Shown here: positions 18,501-24,359 of the stretch, piece by piece
Layout: every line of letters begins with the position of its first letter
How positions within the stretch are numbered: position 1 is the stretch's first letter
Source: Euryarchaeota archaeon UBA486
GTDB lineage: Archaea; Thermoplasmatota; Poseidoniia; Poseidoniales; Poseidoniaceae
DNA length: 54,718 bases
Reading direction: 5' to 3'
Assembly (NCBI GenBank): GCA_002497765.1
Contig: DAET01000035.1
Span: 777 to 55,494, forward strand
Notes under the pieces: generated by a model
What the model was told of the DNA's origin: nothing
The model's database searches: none
Seen by the model: only the letters and a program-made list of their open reading frames with translations
Translations under genes and position numbers: made by a program

Positions 18501-18917
18501 TGGCCGGTAGACAGCGGTTCGAACGGTGCCCTCTTGGGTGCTCCAGCAAAGATGGGCCTTGTCGTGGCGGGTGAGTTTCATATCGGGCGTGCCGTGGTGT
18601 TCACCGAAGGAAACGTTCAGCCCTTCCGTTTGCCACAGGTCGAGCATGGATTCCTCTCGAACCGTGGCCCCAACCAGCCCGTCAACGTCGATGGCTGAAC
18701 CAGCGATATCATGACCGTAGCCTGAAGCCTGCGTAAACGGGCCACTGAAGCCGACCTCTCCGGGTCGGTCCAACGATGGGGCATCGGCTGGATTCATCAA
18801 GAGAGGGGAGAGAAGCGACAGAAGAAAAAGCACAACGAGGCCGATGCTTTTGCCTCCTTTGTTCTGAAAATCGTTGGCCGCCATACGGTTAGCACAGCCG
18901 GCGACCTTGAAAATCAT
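12531..18917 (-). CDS. Giant surface protein: FG-GAP repeats, TSP3-like Ca2+ repeats, TM and basic tail
   Basis: A 2128-residue secreted, C-terminally anchored protein. The signal peptide core is GLVVLFLLSLLSPLLM (~26-41). Residues ~365-760 hold about six FG-GAP/VCBS blades (e.g. GDLNADGFDDLVIS, GDFNNDGIMDLAVG), as in integrin-alpha propellers. After a beta-rich region, ~1240-1905 carries TSP3-like repeats (e.g. QWQDTDGDGYGDN) with Asp ladders that bind Ca2+ in that family. TM ~1917-1941 is followed by an acidic patch, a Gly/Pro/Arg/Lys-rich stretch and a final ~50-residue helical module (DREAAVDWVVGAFADGD onward). The start at 18917 is supported by AGGTGA four bases upstream; ATG 18884, with a TTTTCAAG box 26 nt away, is a real alternative. 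An adhesion or cell-envelope role is inferred. Confidence 0.82.
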   Translation of the reverse strand: MIFKVAGCANRMAANDFQNKGGKSIGLVVLFLLSLLSPLLMNPADAPSLDRPGEVGFSGPFTQASGYGHDIAGSAIDVDGLVGATVREESMLDLWQTEGLNVSFGEHHGTPDMKLTRHDKAHLCWSTQEGTVRTAVYRPTGTWTTSLVDTVATSNASDLVDCAIGITANELQRVLYADGDDLKMGRYALQSAAYYDGPRWHTRTIMEDVSPTHLALDITPQGLEWGLMRTATGALHQVNFSGAYWTDYLLDEGPVGEKFELQLDEDGVAHVLYSLNATGEVVLLRIDGMEHDRRLLLQDVDLADVLGMDLDANNIEQVATATQSGSTFSVNLIRSLTGQDTGRVDPVPSMALEGEDDKDEGLMLMGDLNADGFDDLVISTPTADVVSMSDNGRVSVHYGSTTGLSDLPDMIYAGASDGAHYGAGMDLGDFNNDGIMDLAVGSPGWAPADDEEVRHGLVHVFLGNASGLSPSPWVNLTGASNESLGSALAALHHTGSGDSLAATARNYTFEVSETRTDAGKVNLYTGNESGLFSSRNLTQTQDGGLFGRSLEACDVNNDGHDELIVGNTGDYSKPTTYSSIEYFFGSSSGYNGTADHTLASIVQGKLFGFNIACVGDLNGDGFNEHIISEPFNSTAGAFGAGTLWLFEGTNGPLPGEADWRYWPPANSRIGESMVAAGDINEDGYGDVYISSRMGNAAGRVEIFLGSATGISDDRQLLAEGNSSEHLGFRMAAGGDINGDGLSDLFYSMRSQERGDSFGLTYLMVSEQDWESISFERQGTVTDVQLGTAGRGETSIVYTHADALRLHVSKLEHMNDGTPGGQWVDQTLTSLNTSHLGVAFDVRSSGQPVVVMENTSAMMLASTGSMTALQQAVATTGTMGQWLGSTITQDNKQVLAYTSGVGNQIFAATQESSGWSSGLVRTGADLSHAIDVNVDSLNTPHLVYRLTSTNQLEMAVGGTSWSLTALGAPGEALSQQHPALVLDNDSVAVGLVASNGSGTNLEVWIHDGTSLFKHTLANHSELTSELGLAVLDNGSLLLASLTNDGALRVFEQWPGANAWVEHTVPQPSGTVSEYRLDLKGGGSPLLAVRANAISSILGLNETGTWVSLAERPAAAVNGAWDVHHDGDHLLLMTSDPVSNHLVFNSVELNSTMGESNPWMSVRFGDIITNHRVHSEVDDNGTIHMAYWDEVNDDVIMLRLYRDADRDLVFDLIDGLPHVGDQWMNSDSDAYGDNPLGPIPDACPTDTGSSSFIFQGCDDFDTDGYRDDIDGCDDEGGTSWIDRYGCEDLDQDGWSDNDASYFDGDVFKSNWKQALDTDGDGFGDNHGVDCCAVPVFDPNAGPGDLFPYIASQYTDYDGDGYGDNDTDTVYGDYCPWDYGTSYRDRNGCLDTDGDGSSDPSGEGTIFEWNATVHGADVWPLDPTQWQDTDGDGYGDNQSENATNPDRFPMRIAAANDTDDDGYADNWTEYYNGTNAQGIFIDACPTEWGNSTRRNLTVYAYGCPDADGDGYTDAYVFDVDPGTGLRINELGDAFPYEKTQSKDRDGDGFGDNPIGVDGDQCIDVPGVLNGTDGVGCRVIDVNDDDGDGLINELDLICPNTPLGEQVNEEGCSQSELDDDEDGVKNNVDACPDTVSGATVDAQGCSDEQRNSDSDGDGLNDPEDNCPNTAEGMEVDENGCSQAQRDSDGDGLSDLDDACDDTPPGFPILANGCTDESALDTDLDGDGYSGVYAYDIDPITGLHVNQTGDAFPSDATQWFDQDGDGYGDNPSPANNADDCPTETGTSYIDFLGCYDDGDGYRDENEPEALRGDATQWRDSDFDGYGDNWGDPSWNATRDPSWPGQFVAGATNADFCPKTTPGLQVDDEGCHISERDSDLDGVMDDADNCPNEPKGVDGYDDGCPYVPLSGDGEEGLLGVDAGTIMLALGGLGGLLIVSLLVVRLLRREEDDDDDDEYDDFFDDDEEEDSILDKMDKAAATPLRSRPAPQRASSPAAKKGPSGPAPSRQTPTRQAGPPGRAPGGPARGGGGPPGRGPSKKPSPNKATTPQKAAKKKVVAEDEEPGKKVRKAKISVDMSIFEDWQADDREAAVDWVVGAFADGDQERTVLMQLQETGWTAEQSRAICSLAKNNRG

Positions 18918-18931
18918 TGTTCACCTGTGGC

Positions 18932-18950
18932 TGACCCCCGTAGGGGGTCA
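18932..18950. promoter_or_regulatory. Inverted repeat TGACCCCC-GTA-GGGGGTCA
   Basis: A perfect 8-bp inverted repeat with a 3-base GTA loop lies in the spacer between the giant surface gene (minus) and the thiamine pyrophosphokinase gene (plus). The same core, CCCC-GTA-GGGG read on the minus strand, occurs upstream of the other TSP3 gene at 24336. It could be an operator or an RNA hairpin. Confidence 0.5.
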
Positions 18951-19007
18951 ACCTCGGTCTCATGCCTCAACCACTGAGTTGAGAAGGTACGACGCTCTCG
19001 ACCACCC

Positions 19008-19667
19008 ATGGCCGACGTTCGTGACCTTCTGGTGGCTTGTGGGACCTGGCCGTCCCCCGAAGTGGTTCGGTTGCTGGCCGGTCAGGCCGGCCAGGTCATC
19101 GCCCTCGACGGGGCGTTGGTCCGTTGTGAAGACCACAACCTGCAAGTGGATGTCCTCTTGGGCGACATGGACAGCATCAAACCAGAGGCTCTTGCTGACT
19201 TTCTCGGACGAGACGGGAAGGTTGTTGAGCGCCCTGAACAAGACGCCAACGACCTCAGCAAAGGACTCGCCTACCTCGAAGCGTTAGGTGCCGATGCTTG
19301 CACGGTGCTGGGCGCCACCGGCGGCGACCCTCAACAGGAGTGGGCGAACCTGCTCTCATGCGCGGCTTCTTCACTCGAGATCACGTGCATTGCTCCCAGC
19401 CATGTTTATCGGTTTCTTCGCCCCGGAGTCAATTATTCTATAGAATTTCAAAAGGGAGCTGAATTCTCCCTGTTCGCGTTGCCTGAAGCCACTGGCATGC
19501 AACTCAAGGGCGCATCCTTTCCCCTCAAGGATGACAGATTGGAGATGGGGTCGAGAGGGCTTCACAACGTGGCCGTGGAACGCGTCGTTCACCTCTCCTA
19601 CAGCAAAGGGCGTCTGATGCTCATGAAGCCGCTCACTGCGCCGGAGGAAGGAACGAGCGAAGCATAG
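19008..19667 (+). CDS. Thiamine pyrophosphokinase
   Basis: A 219-residue protein of the TPK/ThiN family, transferring pyrophosphate from ATP to thiamine. The catalytic N-terminal domain shows IALDGALVRC (family I-A-x-D-G), VDVLLGDMDSIKP with the metal-binding GDMDS motif, DANDLSKGLAYLE (family D-x-x-D-x-x-K-A) and LGATGGDPQQEW, where relatives have GATGGR-x-DH. The DH pair is replaced by QE, a mild divergence. The C-terminal half has the beta-rich thiamine-binding fold ending LHNVAVERVVHLSYSKGRLML. The ATG used follows directly on CCACCC without a clear ribosome-binding site. No TPP riboswitch was found upstream. It overlaps the convergent DUF4105 gene by 35 bases. Confidence 0.85.
   Translation: MADVRDLLVACGTWPSPEVVRLLAGQAGQVIALDGALVRCEDHNLQVDVLLGDMDSIKPEALADFLGRDGKVVERPEQDANDLSKGLAYLEALGADACTVLGATGGDPQQEWANLLSCAASSLEITCIAPSHVYRFLRPGVNYSIEFQKGAEFSLFALPEATGMQLKGASFPLKDDRLEMGSRGLHNVAVERVVHLSYSKGRLMLMKPLTAPEEGTSEA
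19435..19446. repeat. TTCTATAGAA palindrome, copy 2 (inside thiamine pyrophosphokinase)
   Basis: ATTCTATAGAAT, the same 12-bp palindrome as at 3935, here in codons for Tyr-Ser-Ile-Glu. It uses the rare ATA isoleucine codon. Confidence 0.5.
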
Positions 19668-20493
19668 CCGAGTAGTCCTCCTCGCCGTCCCAGTCCTGTG
19701 CTTTTTCGTCAATCCTCGCCTTGCGGAGGGTGTCCTCAAAACCGCCCCAATCCTCGATGAGTTGGAGCTTATACGCCGCCTTCGGAGTGTAGCCGGGCAG
19801 GAAATTGCGCCAAAGGAACGGGATTCGACCGGGCGTGACTTGATTGACGATTTGCACAATGGAGGTGTTGCAGGTCGTCAGCAAGGAATGGTACCATTCG
19901 GGGTTGACGGCAAGATCGTTCAATTTGTCAATCATGGCGAAGAGCAGTTCCTTGTTTTTCTCATGCGGTGTGTTGGCGCGGAACATGTAATCTCGGTTGC
20001 GACGACCGTGGGTTCGCAGACCGGTCACGTCGCGCTCAAACCCAACCAAGAGGTAGAGTTCGTAGGCTCGCCACAGGCCATCCCATGGATGGTAGCGCTC
20101 GCCTTTCTCTCGTCGAGATTCGAAGGAAAAGGAAAGGCATGTTCCACTTCCAAACTCAAAGGTCAGGTAGGTGTGAGCCAGTCCAGTGATGGAGTGGAAA
20201 TGATCAACCATGAACCAGACAGCCTCAAGATCCTCGGCGTCGACCTTCACCTCCTCCACCCAATCCTCGTCGCGGTCCCTGGTGGTGCGCCACGTGAAGT
20301 TCCGAACCATCTGAAACGTGATGGCGGAACCGTCAACCTGGGCGGTGGTCAAGTGTTGACAATCAGCCGCCCATTCCAAATCCAACGAGGGTTGGAGGGG
20401 ACGAATTCGCGTGTTCCAAACATACAGCAAGCGCAACACAACGACACCTGCAAGGACACCAAGGCCGATCAGCAACGCTTCTGTGAATTCCAT
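19633..20493 (-). CDS. DUF4105 (Lnb N-terminal-like) membrane-anchored protein
   Basis: A 286-residue protein with one N-terminal TM segment (~5-25), then a soluble domain matching DUF4105, the Lnb N-terminal domain related to NlpC/P60 papain-fold proteins. Its hallmark residues are visible: a His in GLAHTYLTFEF and a Cys in LLTTCNTSIVQIVNQV, which pair as a putative Cys-His catalytic dyad in that superfamily. The substrate is unknown. Positive residues follow the TM (WNTRIRPL), which by the positive-inside rule would put the domain in the cytoplasm; this is uncertain. The ATG immediately follows the stop of the upstream gene with no gap, so it is the last gene of a three-gene operon starting at 24304. 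Confidence 0.72.
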   Translation of the reverse strand: MEFTEALLIGLGVLAGVVVLRLLYVWNTRIRPLQPSLDLEWAADCQHLTTAQVDGSAITFQMVRNFTWRTTRDRDEDWVEEVKVDAEDLEAVWFMVDHFHSITGLAHTYLTFEFGSGTCLSFSFESRREKGERYHPWDGLWRAYELYLLVGFERDVTGLRTHGRRNRDYMFRANTPHEKNKELLFAMIDKLNDLAVNPEWYHSLLTTCNTSIVQIVNQVTPGRIPFLWRNFLPGYTPKAAYKLQLIEDWGGFEDTLRKARIDEKAQDWDGEEDYSAMLRSFLPPAQ

Positions 20494-21795
20494 CTACTCC
20501 CACCGGTGCCAGACGCTCCACTCTCGGTCCCACCAATCCAACGCCCCGGAAGGATGTTGGCGCCAAAGCGTCCCTTGGTCGTCCAAGGTGGTAGGAAGGC
20601 CTTCGGTATCGGGTGAACCGTCGGCCAACACTTGGGGCGTCGGGCCAAGCGAGGGCAGTTCGAGTGGTTCAGGTTCGGGATTTCGGACGAGAAGGAGGAA
20701 GACGAAGATGGAGACGATGAGGGCGAGAACACCGATGGACATCCATCCAACGGACTCGGTTGCCGTCTCAGGGCCCAGCGAGGTGGAGGGAAGGGAAGCC
20801 CGCTCATCCGCCGTCAAATCGGCGGCCGGAAGACGAATCAGGTTGATGGCTTGCGTGGACGTGATCTGCTTGTCCGTTTGCACCTCCAAGGCGATGAGGT
20901 AAGCACCAGCAGCGAGGTTAGAACAATCGAGCACGGTGGAGTTGGCACCTTCGACCACGTCGCCCTTGACGCGCCACACCATGGTGAGGCCGTCCAACGG
21001 ACGACCATCGGTCAATTCCATTCGGACGCTGCACGGTGTTTCCGTGGTGTTCTCGTGCCCTGTTGGTAGAAGCTTGAAAGCTGGCGCTGGACGGTTCTGG
21101 ATGGTGAAATTCAACGTGCTTTCGGCCGTCTGGCCCAAGCCGTTTCGATAGGTTTCTTTCAACTCGTAATCGCCCGCCGGCCATGATGCACAGTCCAGGG
21201 TTTCATGGGAATCCAGTACGCTAAACGGTGCCCCAGTGAAGGTTCGTACGCCGGTTTCACCATAACGAGGACCAGTTTCGTCGGCGAAAGTTCGTGTGAT
21301 TTCACACAACTCGCCGGTCTGAAGCGAATCCCCTGCGTTGAGGGCCAATTGAACTCGAGGCACCTGAAGCGCTGGCGTCAACATAAAGGTTGGAAGAGGA
21401 TAGGAGGCGATGAATTCACCGTTGGCATCGAGGAAATCCAATCGGAGGTCATGTTCACCTGTTGACCAGGCATCGTACACCACCGTAATGTTGGTTTGAC
21501 CGGAAAAAGCGACCTCCTGCGTTTCGAGCACCTCTCGCTCTTTGTGCAATCCTCGCAGTTTAACGATGAGTTCATTCGACGCAGCGGTGGAGTTGAGAAT
21601 CACGACCACGCGGACAGCGTCGATGTCACCGTCCTGGTTGGAATCGATGGTGTCGTTTCGCAAGGCCAAGACGGTCAAACCCTCGGCCTCCAGTCGCTCT
21701 TCGGTTGTCATTTCTGCACTCACCGAGCCTACGGGAAGCAGCAAGGCAGCCATCATCACGGCCAACACAAGGGCATGCCACCTGCTCTCAGCCAT
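20494..21795 (-). CDS. Single-pass surface protein with Trp-rich cytoplasmic tail motif
   Basis: A 433-residue type I membrane protein of unknown function. The signal peptide is at 1-~27 (LVLAVMMAALLLPVGSVSA). The ectodomain is beta-rich and Ig-like, with an early DSNQDGDIDAVRV Asp motif, several Cys and N-x-T/S sites. A TM segment lies near residues 335-357 (WMSIGVLALIVSIFVFLLLV). The tail ends in the compact motif LWRQHPSGALDWWDREWSVW. That resembles the small Trp/Pro motifs of DUF2510 or WW-like tails, but I cannot assign it. The strong ribosome-binding site GGAGGTGA five bases before ATG 21795 fixes the start, 72 bases inside the longest frame. It overlaps the upstream TSP3 gene by 8 bases and abuts the DUF4105 gene. 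Confidence 0.7.
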   Translation of the reverse strand: MAESRWHALVLAVMMAALLLPVGSVSAEMTTEERLEAEGLTVLALRNDTIDSNQDGDIDAVRVVVILNSTAASNELIVKLRGLHKEREVLETQEVAFSGQTNITVVYDAWSTGEHDLRLDFLDANGEFIASYPLPTFMLTPALQVPRVQLALNAGDSLQTGELCEITRTFADETGPRYGETGVRTFTGAPFSVLDSHETLDCASWPAGDYELKETYRNGLGQTAESTLNFTIQNRPAPAFKLLPTGHENTTETPCSVRMELTDGRPLDGLTMVWRVKGDVVEGANSTVLDCSNLAAGAYLIALEVQTDKQITSTQAINLIRLPAADLTADERASLPSTSLGPETATESVGWMSIGVLALIVSIFVFLLLVRNPEPEPLELPSLGPTPQVLADGSPDTEGLPTTLDDQGTLWRQHPSGALDWWDREWSVWHRWE

Positions 21796-24304
21796 CGTGT
21801 TCACCTCCTTGAGGTTCCGGCAACGGCGGCAGTTGGTCCAACGGAATGAGGGCTGGAACAGGTTCACCGATGCCCGGGGAGTTCATCAGTTCGGTTTCCT
21901 TGTCCTGAATCAGTTGCTCGAGCAAGTCCTTTCGCCGTCGGGACCCTTTGACCAACAACGCCCCCAGCGCACCCAAGAGGAACCCAGCACCCATGACGGC
22001 GTACGTGAGCCACGAGGCAGCAGGGTCCTCGCCCATGATGGCGATGGCCGCGGCAAATTCACCGTATGCGTCCGACCATCCGTCCCCGTTCTGGTCAGGA
22101 CATCCCTGAAGGTCCCGTTCGGAAGAGCCGGCTTGGTTGGGGCAATCGTCGCGGAACGCACCCAACGGAAGGTCACCGAAGCCGTCCTGATCGCTGTCCA
22201 TCCACTGGAGCGCTTCTGTGGGGAAGGCGTCGGCCAAACCAAACGGATGAGCAGGCCAAGACTCGGTCGGGTCGGACCAACCATCACCATCGGTGTCTCG
22301 GCACCCCAAGCGATCGAGCAGCGAGGTCCCGCGGGTTTCCGGGCAAGCATCGCCCTGATGGCCGTCCATGCTGTCCCCGTATCCATCGCCGTCTGAATCG
22401 CGCCACTGGGTCGGTTCGTGGATGAACGCATCGCCCAAATCAGACCAACCGTCGCCGTCCGTGTCTTTGCAACCCCAGCGGTCGCCACCCGAGGAAGGAC
22501 CAACTGATGTCCCCGCTATAGAAGGACAAACGTCGGCTGTGGTGCCTCGTGGGTTGTCGCCACGGCCATCACCATCGATGTCGTGCCATTGAGTGGGGTC
22601 TTCGGGCCATGCATCACCCGAGCCGCCCGGGCTGGCCAACCATGTCGAAGTGGGATCGGACCACCCGTCGCCGTCGCCGTCAGGACAGCCCCAGCGGTCG
22701 AAGGTGGACTCACCCTGTGTTGTGCGGCAGCCGTCAGGCCGGTACGATGAACGCCATGTTTGGCCGTCGAAGTACTCGAGGTTGTCGCCGTAACCATCAT
22801 CGTCGGTGTCATGCCACTGAGAAGGATCGTTGGGGAAGGCATCAGCAAATCCGCCTGGATGCGCCGTCCACAAATCTGTAGGGTCGGAGAAGCCGTCTTT
22901 GTCAACGTCCCGGCAACCAAGTCGGTCGTAGCGGCTGATCCACCCTGAATCCACTTCTTCGGGTGTTGAAAGCATGCACACATCGCCCTCAAAGCCGGTC
23001 AAATTGTCACCGTAGCCATCACCGTCAGTGTCCCTGTATTGAGAGGGTACGAAGGGGAAATCGTCCACTTGCGTCGCACCGTAGGTTTGGTTATCACCCC
23101 AGCCGTCCCGGTCGGTGTCTCGCCACTGCGTCGGGTTGAACGGGAAGTCATCAATGCGCTGTGCGCCGATGGTTTGGTTGTCGCCCCAGCCGTCCCGGTC
23201 CGTGTCCAACCATTGCGTCGGTTCAAGCGGGAATGCATCCGAACCGTTGTCGATGGTCCAATTCTCATCGCCGTCCGAATACGTGTCCATGTCGGTGTCA
23301 ACGCAACCAAAACGGTCGGAGAACGAACCACCACGAATGAACGGGCAAGCATCGGGTTGGGTGGCGTTGTCCACGAATTGACCAATGCCCCAAACCGCCC
23401 GAGTGGCGTTGAGGGAGGGGTCGTCCCAGTTGTCGCCGTAACCGTCCTCGTCCGTGTCGTTCCACTGCGAGGCATCGTAGGCAAAGGCGTCAGCTTGTCC
23501 AACGGGATGAGCGAACCAAGCTTCGTAGCCGTTCAAGCCGCCTGGGTCGGGGTCGGAGTACGAATCGCCGTCTGAATCAACGCAACCGAAGCGGTCGGAT
23601 GAGGAGTAACCTCGGCTGAATTGGCAGTGGTCACCCTGGTAGCCATCGAGGTTGTCACCGTAGCCGTCGTTATCGGAGTCCAACCATTGTGAGGATTCAC
23701 TTGCAAAGGCGTCTGCGCCGTTTTGAACACCCCAGCCGCTGTCGGGGTCGGACCAGCCATCTCCGTCGGAATCCGTGCAGCCTTTTCGGTCGTTGGTGGA
23801 GGCCCCGACCAAGTTGGTGCAGTCGTCCTCGGTGTCGACGAACCCGTCTTCATCCGAATCACGGTTGGTCTTGTCGATCGATGGCGTGAGCGTGTAGTCA
23901 AAGCCGTCGTTGCACCAGGAGTCTTTGCCTTCCACCTTGATGAGGATCTCACCTGCCGTTGAGAGGGTGGTTGAGAGGGTGGCGGTTGGCGAACCGTCAT
24001 CGACGTTTTGCGAAACGGAGCCCATCGTGAACGTCCCTTCCCACCCGTCACCCGGGCACCACCACGCAGCATTGCTCATGCTGCCAGAAAACGTCACTTG
24101 GACGATGTCACCCATTTTTCCTTGAATTTTCCAGTAGTCTCGTTTGTCCGTTGGCGAACAACCGTTGGGATCGCACACGTACCCGCTGGACGACACGCCA
24201 TCGGTCAATCCGTTGGCGCTAGCGGGGTCGTTGTCCGCACTCACCAGCGGCATGTGGAGCAGCGCGAGGCCGAGGACGAGGAGGATGGCAACTCGACCGG
24301 CCAT
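21788..24304 (-). CDS. Secreted TSP3-like repeat protein with PPC-like domain and C-terminal TM
   Basis: An 838-residue surface protein. The signal peptide is at 1-23. Residues ~40-145 form a PPC-like beta-sandwich (DYWKIQGKMGDIVQVTFSGS, later AGEILIKVEGKDSW). Residues ~150-745 carry nine or more Asp-rich thrombospondin-type-3-like repeats, each with a QW-x-D-x-D-x-DG-x-GDN core, then GC-x-D-x-DGDGWSD. These should bind many Ca2+ ions and make a rigid stalk. TM ~757-778 is followed by a ~55-residue charged tail. A TTTGATAA box centred 26 nt before the ATG indicates a leaderless transcript, with a GC-rich inverted repeat just upstream of the box. It is the first gene of an operon with the Trp-tail protein and the DUF4105 protein. 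Confidence 0.82.
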   Translation of the reverse strand: MAGRVAILLVLGLALLHMPLVSADNDPASANGLTDGVSSSGYVCDPNGCSPTDKRDYWKIQGKMGDIVQVTFSGSMSNAAWWCPGDGWEGTFTMGSVSQNVDDGSPTATLSTTLSTAGEILIKVEGKDSWCNDGFDYTLTPSIDKTNRDSDEDGFVDTEDDCTNLVGASTNDRKGCTDSDGDGWSDPDSGWGVQNGADAFASESSQWLDSDNDGYGDNLDGYQGDHCQFSRGYSSSDRFGCVDSDGDSYSDPDPGGLNGYEAWFAHPVGQADAFAYDASQWNDTDEDGYGDNWDDPSLNATRAVWGIGQFVDNATQPDACPFIRGGSFSDRFGCVDTDMDTYSDGDENWTIDNGSDAFPLEPTQWLDTDRDGWGDNQTIGAQRIDDFPFNPTQWRDTDRDGWGDNQTYGATQVDDFPFVPSQYRDTDGDGYGDNLTGFEGDVCMLSTPEEVDSGWISRYDRLGCRDVDKDGFSDPTDLWTAHPGGFADAFPNDPSQWHDTDDDGYGDNLEYFDGQTWRSSYRPDGCRTTQGESTFDRWGCPDGDGDGWSDPTSTWLASPGGSGDAWPEDPTQWHDIDGDGRGDNPRGTTADVCPSIAGTSVGPSSGGDRWGCKDTDGDGWSDLGDAFIHEPTQWRDSDGDGYGDSMDGHQGDACPETRGTSLLDRLGCRDTDGDGWSDPTESWPAHPFGLADAFPTEALQWMDSDQDGFGDLPLGAFRDDCPNQAGSSERDLQGCPDQNGDGWSDAYGEFAAAIAIMGEDPAASWLTYAVMGAGFLLGALGALLVKGSRRRKDLLEQLIQDKETELMNSPGIGEPVPALIPLDQLPPLPEPQGGEHDG

Positions 24305-24325
24305 GCCAAGGCATGGGCAAATGGA

Positions 24326-24333
24326 TTATCAAA
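24326..24333 (-). promoter_or_regulatory. TATA-like box of the TSP3 operon
   Basis: TTTGATAA on the minus strand is centred about 26 nt upstream of ATG 24304, consistent with leaderless transcription of the surface-protein operon. Confidence 0.5.
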
Positions 24334-24335
24334 AG

Positions 24336-24350
24336 CACCCCTACGGGGTG
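24336..24350. promoter_or_regulatory. Inverted repeat CACCCC-TAC-GGGGTG
   Basis: A perfect 6-bp inverted repeat with a 3-base loop, abutting the TATA-like box of the TSP3 operon on its upstream side. On the minus strand it reads CACCCCGTAGGGGTG, sharing the CCCCGTAGGGG core with the repeat at 18932. It could equally be the 3' hairpin of the incoming SDR-fusion transcript, but that gene reads away from it. Confidence 0.5.
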
Positions 24351-24359
24351 ACGGTGAAC

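Noticed and set aside
18951..19007. TPP riboswitch before the thiamine pyrophosphokinase gene
   Set aside because: No CTGAGA/ACCTGAT core and too little space; only a short CTCAAC/GTTGAG inverted repeat is present.
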